Positions 22,433 to 32,218 of a stretch of 64,000 bases of DNA are shown here, in pieces. Position 1 is the stretch's first letter, and each line of letters begins with the position of its first letter. The position numbers and the translations under genes were made by a program. Source of the stretch: Papilionanthe hookeriana x Papilionanthe teres (lineage: Eukaryota > Streptophyta > Magnoliopsida > Asparagales > Orchidaceae); assembly GCA_022702705.1 (NCBI GenBank), contig CM040424.1:142729165-142793164 (forward strand), in the 5' to 3' direction. The notes under the pieces were generated by a model, which saw only the letters and a list, made by a program, of their open reading frames with translations, was not told where the DNA came from and did no database searches.

Positions 22433-23372
22433 ATGGCTGGTAAGGCAAAAGAAATTGGTAAACCAGCACTATGGGAAAAGGACATTAAGTTGATTTTTTG
22501 TGACCTCTGTTTAAAAGAAATAAACCTGGGTAATAGACCCACAACGTTTTTCACTAAAGAAGGTTGCCAGAATATCATTAAAAATTTTAAAAACGCAATG
22601 GGAAGGGAATACGACAAGGTACAACTGAAGAACAAATGGGATCAGCAGAAAAAATATTGAAAATTTTGAAAGGATTTGAAAGGTGGTTTGACAGGGTTGG
22701 GTTAGGATCTGGTGAAGTGCATCATTGAAGCTTCGGAGGAGTGGTGGGCAGAGCGTCTTGTGGTAAGTATTCTTTCATTTTTTTAGGATTTGATTCTTTT
22801 CGTTCCATTTCAATATTTATTGAATTGTTTTTTTTTTCCTCAGGTGGTACTTGCAGCAAAGAAATACAAATATGTGGACTTGAACTCGATTTCGAAGAGA
22901 AGTTAGACTGCATGTTCGAGGGTGTCGTTGCCACAGGGAAGTATGCATGCACTCCCAGCGAGATTGGATTTGGTGATACACATGACAATGTTGCTGTCAG
23001 TTTGTCAGATGATTCACCAGCACTCCACAGCCCAGGTCCCACTGAGATCCACTCAACAAACCGCTCAAAGAGGGCTCGGTTCAACAGTTGAAAGAAGAGT
23101 GGGGCTCCTTCTATCAGAAACCAGATACCATGCCTGATGGATTCTTCTAAAGATACTCCACATAAAGTGCAAAAATCCTTAATTAATGAGGTTGTTGCAA
23201 TTTTAGAGCAGGAGGAAGATATCGCAGAGGATGATGAACTTTACTACTTTATTGTGGAGCTGCTCCAGGATTCAGTACAAAGAAATTTCTTCACAACTTT
23301 TGAGCAAAAGCGAAGGGAGTCGTATCTACGACATTTTTTGATCGGAGGAACAAGTGATTGGAGTTTCTTTAG
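22433..23372 (+). pseudogene. Harbinger ORF1: Myb/SANT-like DNA-binding protein, broken
   Basis: In PIF/Harbinger elements this protein binds DNA and helps the transposase. ATG at 22433 opens MAGKAKEIGKPALWEKD, then IFCDLCLKEINLGNRP, FFTKEGCQNIIKNF and LKNKWD, the pattern of the plant Myb/SANT-like domain. After a frame break TGLG..LVKCIIEASEEWWAERL (22692-22762) follows. A GT-AG intron fits 22763-22843, its exons joining as AERLV then VLAAKKYKY. Downstream pieces read EEKLDCMFEGVVATGKYA and, at 23167-23340, DDELYYFIVELLQD and SVQRNFFTTFEQKRRESYL, matching the usual C-terminus of this family. Several stops and frame shifts. Confidence 0.8.
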
Positions 23373-23639
23373 TTCTCCTATATGCTTATTTGAACAATTG
23401 ATGAGATGCAGTGGTTGTTTAAATAGTTGTTTGGAGTTTCTTTAATTTTCCTAAATGCTTATTTGAACATTTTAGAGTTCTTACTAATGTTTTCTTTATT
23501 TATATCAGTTTTTTATACACTTGTCAGCTTGTTTTATGAGTTCCTATGGGTTTAACAATATAGTACTCCTTTTAGTGATGATCGGTTTAGTAATTTAGTT
23601 TGCCTTTACTAAACATGTACAGTATAAAGCAATATGGAC

Positions 23640-24780
23640 CCATAACAAGTACGCCGTAAAAGGAGAAACGTAGCAATCAACTTGGTCGTGGAGTACTGCA
23701 ACACATACATCGACCGCTCCCCATGTTATACATCATCACAATTTGGGGACAAATGTGTTGAGGAAATGCTTGATGGACATCCCCTAAGATTCCACAACAT
23801 TTCTTGAATGGCACAAGAGGTTTTTACAGATCTTTTAGCAGAACTCATTGGATCTCATGGCCTCCATGGGTCAACAAAGACGACTAACCATGAGGTTTTA
23901 GCGATTAATCTTTATATACTTATCGCGGAATGAGTGTGGTCCGATAGAACGCTTTCAACACTCCTCAGAGATGATTAATAGGTACCTCATAGTGGGTTTG
24001 AATGTTTTTGTGAGCCTCGCTAAACAAGTTATAAAGCCAATGGATCCAACTTTCTCACGAACACCTAAAGAGATTCGTCACGATTCACGTTACATGTCAT
24101 TCTTCAAGGTCCAGATTTAATTTATATTATCCAAATTTTAGTTTTAAGGCCAACAAATAATTACTAAACTTACTTGTTTAGGATTGCATCGGCGCGATAG
24201 ATGGAACACACGTTGTTGCACGCGTTTCAAAAGATGAGAAAGTAGCATTTATCGGACTTAGTGGGATTCCAACACAAAATGTCAGGGCAGTTTGCGACTT
24301 TAATATGTGCTTTACATTTATCATGACTAGTTGGGAGGGTAGTGCGCATGACAACAGGATTTTTAAAAGTGTCACACAGAATCCACATTATAGCTTTCCC
24401 CATCCTTCACATGGTATGCATGTGTCATGAAATATTTATTTTGTTTAGATATGTCAAACTGAAGTTTCAACACTTAACAGGAAAGTATTATTTGGTGGAT
24501 GTCAGTTATCCATTACAACGAGGGAATCTCAAACTCTACTTTGATACCAGATATTATATAACAGATTTTGAAAGGGCAAGTAATATTACGCGAAATTGAA
24601 AGGAGGTGTTCAACAAAAAACATTCCTCTTTGCGTGGTGTCATCGAGAGAACATTTAGTGTTGGGAAGAAGAACTAGGTGATATTACGCGATATGCCTTC
24701 TTACCCGTTTCCAAAATAGGTACAGATAGTTATAGCGATGATGACGCTACACAATTATATTAGGTGGATCCTTCTCGATT
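23640..24780 (+). pseudogene. Harbinger transposase (HARBI1-type DDE), broken
   Basis: Catalyses cut-and-paste transposition through three acidic residues. All three are visible: Asp in CIGAIDGTHV (24200-24202), Asp in WEGSAHDNRIF (24350-24352) and Glu in RGVIERTF (24645-24647). Two GT-AG introns keep the frame: 24109-24181 between MSFFK and DCIGAID, and 24414-24480 between PHPSH and GKYYLVDV. Upstream, VVEYCNTYIDRSPCY and ETTNHEVLAINLYI-like sequence represents the N-terminal helical region. In-frame stops (for example near 23933 and after 24596) and late frame breaks make it inactive. It lies 270 bp after the Myb-like gene on the same strand. Confidence 0.85.
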
Positions 24781-25319
24781 GCACGTTGACTTCTAGAGTG
24801 CGGAATTGAATGAACAAGAAGTAGTTGCAGAGGGATCTGAAAACCAAATTGGTTCTTCTCTGTTAGGAGATGATAAAGAACAGTCAATCATTTGCACTAA
24901 GGAAGGGGAAGATGCAAATGAAATGGCGGCCATTCGAGAACATATTACTAATGCGTTGGTTAATCTGTGATAGATTTGTAATTTGTTAGATGGACAATAA
25001 ATGTGTAATTTGTGGGTCTTTGGAATTTTGCACTTTCTGTATGTTCACTGGTGATGAACATAAAAAATTTGTAATTTGTTTGAACGAGTAGAAGCACTTC
25101 TCATTTTTTTTAATTTGTTTTATGGAGTACAAGCAGTTATAATTTTCTTCTTTTACTGTTTCTCATTTTCCTTATGATCTATCATTAATTTCCCTTACGA
25201 TTAACTAATATTTGTTCTTGTTTTCTCTTCTTTTGCAGCCTGAAATATGGCTTAAGGAATTCTGAGTCTTCCCGTCGAGTCGTGTGCCACCGTGGGCTCC
25301 AAACATCCTTGCTAACGTC

Positions 25320-25437
25320 ATGTCAGGCGCACAGCTACGACATACAGTTTTATAGCTGCCCACGAAGGATTGAACAACAATGTAAGTTCTTCTGTTGGGC
25401 AGACAGTTCAGTGGATTCCCCCAACGACGATAATTAG
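25320..25437 (+). pseudogene. GRF-type zinc-finger relic (plus strand)
   Basis: The plus strand reads IQFYSCPRRIEQQCKFFCWAD, in which two Cys residues and the FF.WAD ending fit the second half of a GRF zinc finger, a small nucleic-acid-binding domain common in plant proteins linked to transposons. The frame continues SSVDSPNDDN then stops. The first half (Cys plus the GRR-like block) is not readable. It resembles the minus-strand relic at 26905-27080. Confidence 0.5.
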
Positions 25438-26374
25438 GAATGACAAACATCACTTGAGGAAAGTCTTTCCTGAGAGATACACCATCTGATTTTTAAAAAT
25501 AATATAATCACCATATTAATCGTCGTTGTAATTGTTTTACGATTTTTTTTACGCTTCTAATAGTCACTGCTACATGAGTTGTGTAGTTATGATTATGTAG
25601 TGTTTTTACTTTGACTTAAGGCTTAGAACTATTTCTAAATGGTTATGGACGATTATTTTTTGTTCAAATACAGTGAAAATTGGCTTGTACAGTTTATACA
25701 GTTTTATTTAATATCATTTATATATACGGATCTAACACATGCATTTTACATTTTTTTTTTAAATTTCTTACTCAAAATATGTAATATTTAAATTTATATA
25801 TATGTACTAAAACTTAAATTTATTTCATAATTATCATTACTTTTATATATTTACATAGATTAATCAATTTAATATATAAATAAATATATTCATAAACGGT
25901 TTTTAACAAACGAGGCAACATTATCGTTTTTCAAAAACAACTACTTTTCATTCGTTTTCACACAACCGCACTAAACAATTTGTCAGTTTCATGCAATTGC
26001 TTTTTAGAGGTAACAATGTATATTGAAAGTTCGAAAAGTTACAGACTCTCCGCTAAGAAGGGTCTTAATGGACATTTGGCCTTTCTCTAAACCAAAACAT
26101 TCAAGGCCCGGGCATTGGACAATCACATAAAGCTGAAATGTATTGTCCATGTCACTTCAACCCATTTTCCAAGTTCATCTAATCTCCTCAATAATTTTCT
26201 CAATGTCGCATTCATTTACTCCTTCAATTTCGAAGTTATTGTTGCATACACAAATGACGGTTTCGGACCTGAAGGTACATTTGGCATACTGCAGTTCTCG
26301 AACTTTGTAGTTATAGCTTCTCAGCTTTGTAGTGTAGTGCACTGTCTTCGAAAAATTATCATGGAAAGTTGGAT
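25438..26374. other. Harbinger 3' region and spacer; no gene recognised
   Basis: AT-rich to 25950, then the candidate Harbinger terminus. The segment 26040-26370 is less AT-rich and open on both strands (up to 113 codons), but matches no family I know. Confidence 0.35.
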
Positions 26375-26402
26375 TGTCTGTTTGGTTCAATTGTGTGAAA
26401 AC
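26375..26402 (+). repeat. Possible terminal inverted repeat of a second Harbinger-like element
   Basis: tgtctgtttggttcaattg followed by tgtgaaaac resembles both the 5' terminus at 19572 and the complement of 25950-25980 (about 21 of 27 positions). It faces away from that terminus, as expected for the start of a neighbouring element. No transposase follows. Confidence 0.35.
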
Positions 26403-26904
26403 AAGCTAGCGGATGACTTTTTACGCAAAAATGACCAAATTGCCCCTATTTGTTAATACTGTTAAAAATTTTTAATGTATTTATTTATATGGAGGTTTAA
26501 TATTCGTAAATTTTTTCAAAATATTATGTATTAATTATTCATATGAATTAAATTGAAATTTTATATAAGTGTTTATGTATATTTTTTAAATTCCTATAAA
26601 AAATATTTAAATTTATGATATTTTGTGTTTATATATATTTATAGGAGAAATTTAAAAGTTTGATTGATTTACTATAGAAATAATTTTGTAAACATATATG
26701 TTTTTAAAAATAATTTTAAATTTTGTAAACATATAAACATATATTTTTACTTGCATAAATAAATATATATAAAGACATCTCAAGTTAAATACAATAGATT
26801 TTTTATACAAAAAGACATCTCAAGCCATATAGTTTTGGCATTCCAAAATAGTCCAGATGTACATAAAGACATCTCAAGCACTAGCTAGTAGGAGTAGAGA
26901 GAAA

Positions 26905-27080
26905 AAAATTCTAAAACTATTACAACGATGAGTAAGATAATAATAATGTTATTTTTAACAATGACACGTTGTAGCTCCCGTGCCAGCCCGTCCTCAAGTG
27001 AAGCTCGCCACTCCGTACTATTGTCATCCTGAGAATCTGCCAAACTGTCCTCCCACAGGAAGAATCTGCACTACTGCGCA
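26905..27080 (-). pseudogene. GRF zinc-finger protein C-terminus with membrane segment (minus strand)
   Basis: On the minus strand: CRFFLWEDSLADSQDD, then STEWRASLEDGLARELQRV, then a hydrophobic stretch IIILLIVVIVLEFF near the stop. Cys, FF.W.D and a C-terminal membrane helix fit plant GRF zinc-finger proteins, where a linker and a single transmembrane segment follow the finger. The finger's N-terminal half is cut off by the MITE-like repeat starting at 27093. Probably an eroded transposon-borne or host gene end. Confidence 0.55.
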
Positions 27081-27092
27081 ATTTTCCGTGGG

Positions 27093-27306
27093 TAGGGGTG
27101 TAAACTAACCGAACACGAACGAACAGAGCTAGTGTTCGTGTTTGAAATGTTCGAACACATCCTTTGCTCGTGTTTGGTTCGTTCAACGAACCGAACGAAA
27201 AAAAATTGTTCGTGTTCGTCTCGTTTGCTTATCGAACGAATCGAACACAAACTTCCTGGTGAACTAAATAAGAACTGTTCGCGAACGAGCTTTTTTGACA
27301 ACCCTA
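27093..27306. mobile_element. GTTCG-rich MITE-like element, copy 1
   Basis: Starts taggggtgtaaactaacc and ends gacaaccctag, whose complement ctagggttgtc makes an imperfect terminal inverted repeat of about 10 bp. The interior alternates gttcgtgttcg and cgaacgaa, so it can fold on itself. Termini resemble hAT-type miniature elements (inference). No 8 bp target duplication was confirmed. Confidence 0.55.
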
Positions 27307-27639
27307 GCTTTAATAGCATACTTCCTCAAAATGAAGTAAATTGATCAGGTATTCCATATACATCGGGTAATTCATACTTCCTCAAAATGAAGCAAACCGA
27401 ATACAGCATTTAGGATTTTTTATAGGGTTTTATTTTAATATTTAATATACTATATTAATTATAATATTATAGTATTTATATTAATATAATTAAAACTATA
27501 ATATTATCATTGTTATTAATAATGTATCATATATTATAATTTATAGAAGTTTAATTATTTAAAATATGATAAATTTTTATAATATATAATTTTTTTTAAA
27601 ATATCATAGTTTTTATATAAAATCATTTTAAATTATGTT
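27307..27639. other. AT-rich spacer with a direct repeat
   Basis: The phrase acttcctcaaaatgaag occurs at about 27320 and 27376, 56 bp apart. The rest (27400-27640) is almost pure A and T with no gene. Confidence 0.4.
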
Positions 27640-27826
27640 ATATTTCGAACAATAACGAACCGAACACGAATGAACACATCATTGTTCGTGTTTGGTTCGT
27701 TTAACAAACCGAACGAAAAAAATTGTTCGTGTTCGTCTCATTTTCTTATCGAACGAATCAAACACAAACTTCTTGACAAACCGAATACGAACTATTCGTG
27801 AACAACGAGCTTTTTTTATAGCCCTA
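27640..27826. mobile_element. GTTCG-rich MITE-like element, copy 2
   Basis: Same order of motifs as 27093-27306 (gaaccgaacacgaa, ttgttcgtgttcgtctc, cgaacgaat, gaacaacgagct) and ending tatagcccta. The left terminus is missing or mutated. It abuts the Athila-type LTR start at 27827. Confidence 0.55.
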
Positions 27827-28566
27827 TGATCACTGAAAAATTTATTAAGAAATTCATACCTATTTTTGATGAAATTACACTTTAAAGAAAGGTATTTTCT
27901 TTATTTTGTTGCAGGAATGGAGAATTTAGGTGATAAAAGCAAAAATCATAAAAAGGAGCGGATTTGGAGCAAAAAGGAAGAAAATAATGCGATTTAGGCT
28001 CGAGTCGCCGATCGTGAGATCGAGCTCGCCGACGGCGGAGGTACGAGCAAGAAATTCTGAAGGATTTATAACCTGTCTCGCCGACAGCCGAGCCCGAGCC
28101 CGCCGACGACGAGATAGCGCGGTTTCGAAGATCTTCAGAAGCCCTCGCCGACGACGAGGTAGTTCGTCGCCGACGGCGAGCTAGTTCAAATGGCTACGAT
28201 ACATTGAACCCGGACACTTTTGACAGGGATGCTTACGCACCTCTTGGTCCTTTCGCTCACCTCTATATAAGAAGCCGAAATTAAGTCTTTTAGTGTGCAG
28301 TCTTTTGTGTCTTTTGTGTGTTCTAAGTGTATTATAAGTGATGTGAGCGAGTCTTTTAGAATCTTAATTAGAGTAATTAAGTGAGTCGTGTCTGTACCTG
28401 GAAGGAAGAGTCAAAGGAACTACGAGAAGTCCGTCAGGGATAAATCGAGATAAGTATTTGTATTTATTGTTTTTAACTTTAAATGAAATCCATGCTTGGT
28501 TTAGTTTCCATGCATTCTGAGTAGTTTATTTAGTCTTTCTCCTTGTTTATGAAATTAAGTGACTTG
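27827..28566 (+). mobile_element. Athila-type Gypsy LTR, 5' part, cut by the assembly gap
   Basis: Starts tgatcactg and matches the LTR of the element at 56629 in order: acactttaaagaaaggtatttt (28 bp region), ggagcaaaaagga, a block of gccgacggcg motifs (28010-28180), then atgaaatcca, attctgagtag and tctttctcct near 28540. The counterpart LTR is about 1.69 kb, so over half is missing at the N run. No internal coding part of this element is seen. Confidence 0.75.
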
Positions 28567-29065
28567 NNNNNNNNNNNNNNNNNNNNNNNNNNNNNNNNNN
28601 NNNNNNNNNNNNNNNNNNNNNNNNNNNNNNNNNNNNNNNNNNNNNNNNNNNNNNNNNNNNNNNNNNNNNNNNNNNNNNNNNNNNNNNNNNNNNNNNNNNN
28701 NNNNNNNNNNNNNNNNNNNNNNNNNNNNNNNNNNNNNNNNNNNNNNNNNNNNNNNNNNNNNNNNNNNNNNNNNNNNNNNNNNNNNNNNNNNNNNNNNNNN
28801 NNNNNNNNNNNNNNNNNNNNNNNNNNNNNNNNNNNNNNNNNNNNNNNNNNNNNNNNNNNNNNNNNNNNNNNNNNNNNNNNNNNNNNNNNNNNNNNNNNNN
28901 NNNNNNNNNNNNNNNNNNNNNNNNNNNNNNNNNNNNNNNNNNNNNNNNNNNNNNNNNNNNNNNNNNNNNNNNNNNNNNNNNNNNNNNNNNNNNNNNNNNN
29001 NNNNNNNNNNNNNNNNNNNNNNNNNNNNNNNNNNNNNNNNNNNNNNNNNNNNNNNNNNNNNNNNN
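28567..29065. other. Assembly gap, 499 N
   Basis: Run of N. Left of it is a plus-strand Athila-type LTR, right of it a minus-strand Ogre/Tat gag, so the gap hides at least one element junction. The real distance may be much larger than 499 bp because the whole Ogre pol region is absent. Confidence 1.
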
Positions 29066-30208
29066 TTTCAAATGTCTTCATAGGCTTCTGTTTGTCTGTT
29101 TTGTCGACGAAACTTAGTTGTTTCGCTTCCTCTTGCAAGCTTCCGGCCTTGCTTAACAACTTCTCCAAAGTCCTAATTGTAAATCCCTTAAGGAGAAGTG
29201 CTATCGGGCCGTGAATGCTTTTAAGCAAGATACCGACTGCATGCTGCTCTTGTAGCTGTGGCTCACACTTCATGCGTAGATTTCTCCATCGAAGTATGTA
29301 GTCCACTAAAGTCTCATTCGGTTTCTGTTTCTCCACCACTAAGTCACCGATGGTGATATGGTGCTCGAGCTCCGCAAACCGTTTCACGAAGAGGTTTTCT
29401 AATTCGAAAATGTCTTTACCGAACTCGTTCGGTAACTCGCATACTAATCGAAGGCGATCCCCGACGAGTCGTCGACGAACTGTCAAAAGAGTAAGGCGTC
29501 ACTTCCACCGGCGTTGCAACAACTAGCACGAAAATGTGCAACATGTTGTCGAGGATTTCCGGTACCATCAAAAATCTTGAACAGAGGTGTTACGAAGCCT
29601 TTTGGGTATTGTATTGCATCAAATTCTTCGGGGTAAGGTCTACCCGTCTGAATAGATGCTCCGCTCTTAGAGTGTGTTAAGGCTTCTCGCACCTGCTATT
29701 CTACCATGTTCTTGATGTCCTTCTCTGGAATCATATTCTGAGTAGAATCTTTCTTTGGCTGATCGTCTCCGTTAACGGATGTAATCTCTTTTCCTTCGTC
29801 CGTAATATGAATAACTTCCGGAGGCGTTTCTCTTGGGGGTTGAGCTCGACTCCGAAGAGTGGCTAGGGCTGCAGCCATTTCTTCCATCTTTTTTGCCATT
29901 TGAGAGATTGTATCATCTTTTTCTATAATTTGTGCTCTTAATGCTTCCGGTTCATCTCTCTCCGCAGCTGCCGGGGCACATTGCGAAGCTGACGATGCTC
30001 GTGTCTCAACCATGTTGATTTCCACATATTCGTCATCCATGAACTCCGACGAGTCGAGTTCATCTCCAAACTTTTCTTCTCTTTCTCTTGCTAATCGTTG
30101 AATGTCAGTTCTTAGCTTTTCCATAGCGTCCTCCAATGGTCTTTTTTGCGCGGTTTCGCAGTTATCATGCGATGGTTGTTGGATTTCCTTCTTGGGAATC
30201 CCCTTCAT
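29066..30208 (-). pseudogene. Ogre/Tat-type Gypsy gag, broken
   Basis: Gag forms the particle that packages retrotransposon RNA. From ATG at 30208: a charged, helix-prone N-terminal part (EKLRTDIQRLAREREEKFGD and QMAKKMEEMAAALATL, likely coiled coil), then RPYPEEFDAIQYPKGF, FKIFDGTGNPRQHVAHF and, after a frame shift near 29486, ELENLFVKRFAELE, ETLVDYILRWRNLRMKCE and SKAGSLQEEAKQLS. The YPKGF..P.FK.FDGTGNP.QH signature is characteristic of plant Tat/Ogre gag. An in-frame stop at 29696 and the shift disable it. The C-terminus and all of pol fall in the gap. Confidence 0.85.
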
Positions 30209-31283
30209 TGCGGTGGCGCTTTCTTCGGACTCGAGTCTCCTGACGAGACTTTCCTTTCGTGTCGTTGTTTCGTCTTAATTGGCCGCGAGTAGGACGCCAT
30301 ACCATCCTTCTAGCAGCAGAAGGCCTAGGACCGGATGGTCTGTCGGCTGAATGCTGGAAGGTGGTATCCTCCCTGATCTGTAATCCTGAAACAATAACAG
30401 GTGGACTAGCCTTCATCTTCTTATTCGGCTTTTCTGCGGCGCTAACGGGTTCTACTCGCGGCCCAAGACGGGACTTGGCTGGCACCCGCCCTATTCTTCT
30501 TAAAATCTCGGATACAGGACATTTCTCTTTCTTTGCTAACTTCTCTATCACAGTCTGTAGTCGAGCAAATGGTGTAGTCCTAGCCCTTTTCTTTCGGCTG
30601 TCGCTATATTATGAGGGTCGAGGTAATGCAGAAGCAATTTTGCGGACATTTTCCTCATCAGCTGCGGCGGAGGGGGGATGGAATCTACTTCCTTCCAAAA
30701 GCGGTGTATACTCAGGCAATGGTATGTACTCAGGTAGTGGTGTGTACTCATGGATTTCTTCCAAGAAAGCAACTTCAGCAGCTCTGGATTTCCTGGCAAT
30801 CTTTCTTCCTCTGTTTCTTCTCTGAGTCCGTGTTAGGGGTGGAACCCTTGAACTGGACTCAATTTCGAAAACAGAAGGTCTCGCACGGAGATTTGTACCC
30901 TCCACGGTAACATGCTCGTTAAAAATTTGAATTTCCTTCCCTTTTAGTTTGGCAGAAGTCGGAGTAGGTGCAGAGAAGACTAGACCGGTGGGGGTAGAGA
31001 TAACAGTTCTCCTATGGACAGTGGTATTCTTCTCAGCTGGAACCTTTTACTGGGGAGGGAACTCTTGAGTTGACTTAAGGTTGAACTCGATCAAAGGCTT
31101 TTCAGTTTCAGGCACTTTGTTTGTAAGTGTGAAAAGGGTAACGTCCGTGATCTTGACATATGTGTTCTCGAATCCTTGCCCAAAACGGATGATCCCATTG
31201 TCGGGCAGCTCATCCTTGTACACAGCGAAGTCCAGTCCATTGGTGAAGGAGAAAATCAGCTTTGGGGCAGACATTTTCTGCAA
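30165..31283 (-). pseudogene. Ogre-type extra ORF1 upstream of gag
   Basis: Starts at ATG 31283 (or MSAPKLIFSF, 31274) with LIFSFTNGLDFAVYKDELP and GIIRFGQGFENTYVKITD. It runs in one frame to 30165 if two internal stops (near 31047 and 30609) are ignored. The middle has a PLPEYIPLPEYTPLLEG repeat, and the end is basic (RRKRHRNEGDSQEGNP). It overlaps the gag ATG by about 44 bases in another frame. Ogre elements are known for an ORF1 of unknown function before gag, and position, length (about 370 codons) and the tRNA-Arg primer site agree. Function unknown. Confidence 0.65.
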
Positions 31284-31780
31284 GGTAGATTCTGATTGTC
31301 AATCCCAAGTTATGCTTCTTTTCATCAGGACGAAAAGAAAAGAATCGAAAAGAGTCCGAACACATTTCTGTTCATGTATTTATAAAAAGGAGTTATTTGT
31401 TAAAAGAGTCATTCATTAGAGAGTTTGTTTATTAGGAACGGAATGTTCAAAGGTGTAGAGAAGGTAAGGAATCCGATTCAGAATTGTAAAGGAAGAGAAA
31501 GTCTTATGCAAGACTTCTCAACTTGAAGGACCGCTCCTAAACTAACATCTATTGGGGGTCCACCCCTCCTCAGAAAAGAGTTAAAAGGATCTCGGAACCT
31601 CTCTGTTTAGGGGTGTCTAAACAGGGGCTCCTAAATCTGAGAGGAGTTGGCTATACTTGTTCAAGACAGAAATGAACGGGTTATTCCAACGGAAGAATGG
31701 TAGTTTGGTCCACTAGGGGCATGGGCTCACTATCGATTTATGAAAGCAAAACCATCTGACCAAAATGGAGAGAGGAACTA
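31284..31780 (-). other. Ogre/Tat untranslated leader
   Basis: Lies between the primer site and ORF1 on the minus strand. Contains no open frame of interest. In this family the leader carries packaging and initiation signals, none of which I can pinpoint. Confidence 0.5.
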
Positions 31781-31799
31781 GTCCCCAGTGGAGTCGCCA
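31781..31799 (-). promoter_or_regulatory. Primer binding site, tRNA-Arg type
   Basis: The minus strand reads tggcgactccactggggac, the tRNA-Arg primer site typical of Ogre/Tat elements. It lies 5 bp from the LTR end at 31805 (terminus ...tgccgaca). This fixes the orientation and lineage of the adjoining LTR and gag. Confidence 0.85.
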
Positions 31800-32144
31800 G
31801 AAGTTGTCGGCATATTTTTTAGGTTGAGTGTTGTATTTTGAAAAGGGGTCGCCTAACAAAAATTATCGGCGAATTTTAGATTTTAAATTTAATTTAAATA
31901 TGTATATATGGTTTTAGAAAGTAGTATTTGATTTTGAAAGTAATTTTAGATTTGAAAATTTTAAGATATGAAATCAAACCGCTCTCACATCCCAAATAGT
32001 TTATATAAACGAGCATCGCATCACAAACCGTGTATCTATCCCAAAGAATAGACACACTGCTTCATGATGGGGCTCGGTTAAATAAACTAGAAGATTTGTG
32101 ACAACCATTTGGTCTACGAACCAATTTTATAAGCCGACAACTTC

Positions 32145-32218
32145 CCCTGCTTAATATAAATGGATTAAGCAGGGTTTATATTACCTGGGTTCTTAAAGTT
32201 CCCTATAAGGGCAAGCCC
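32145..32218. other. Two potential hairpins in the LTR (left arm)
   Basis: ccctgcttaat (32145-32155) pairs perfectly with attaagcaggg (32164-32174) over an 8 bp loop. About 30 bp further, ctataagggc and gcccctatag form a second inverted repeat with one mismatch. Both are kept in the opposite arm (43440-43519). Confidence 0.65.

Larger units (their letters stand above)
19571..25980 (+). mobile_element. PIF/Harbinger DNA transposon, decayed
   Basis: The span contains a Myb/SANT-like ORF (22433-23372) followed by a HARBI1-type DDE transposase (about 23640-24780), the two-gene set of PIF/Harbinger elements. A terminal sequence gtccgtttggttcggc starts at 19572 after taa, a plausible TWA-type target. 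At the other end the complement of 25950-25980 reads ttgtttagtgcggttgtg, a weak match to that terminus. A 5' leader with a possible intron donor after 19800 precedes the coding part. Ends are tentative, the coding content is firm. Confidence 0.7.

Noticed and set aside
27930..28184. Arg/Ser-rich 84-codon ORF
   Set aside because: It is created by repeated gccgacggcg motifs in the LTR U3.
30259..30825. 188-codon plus-strand ORF
   Set aside because: It is antisense to the Ogre ORF1 frame and shows no independent family.
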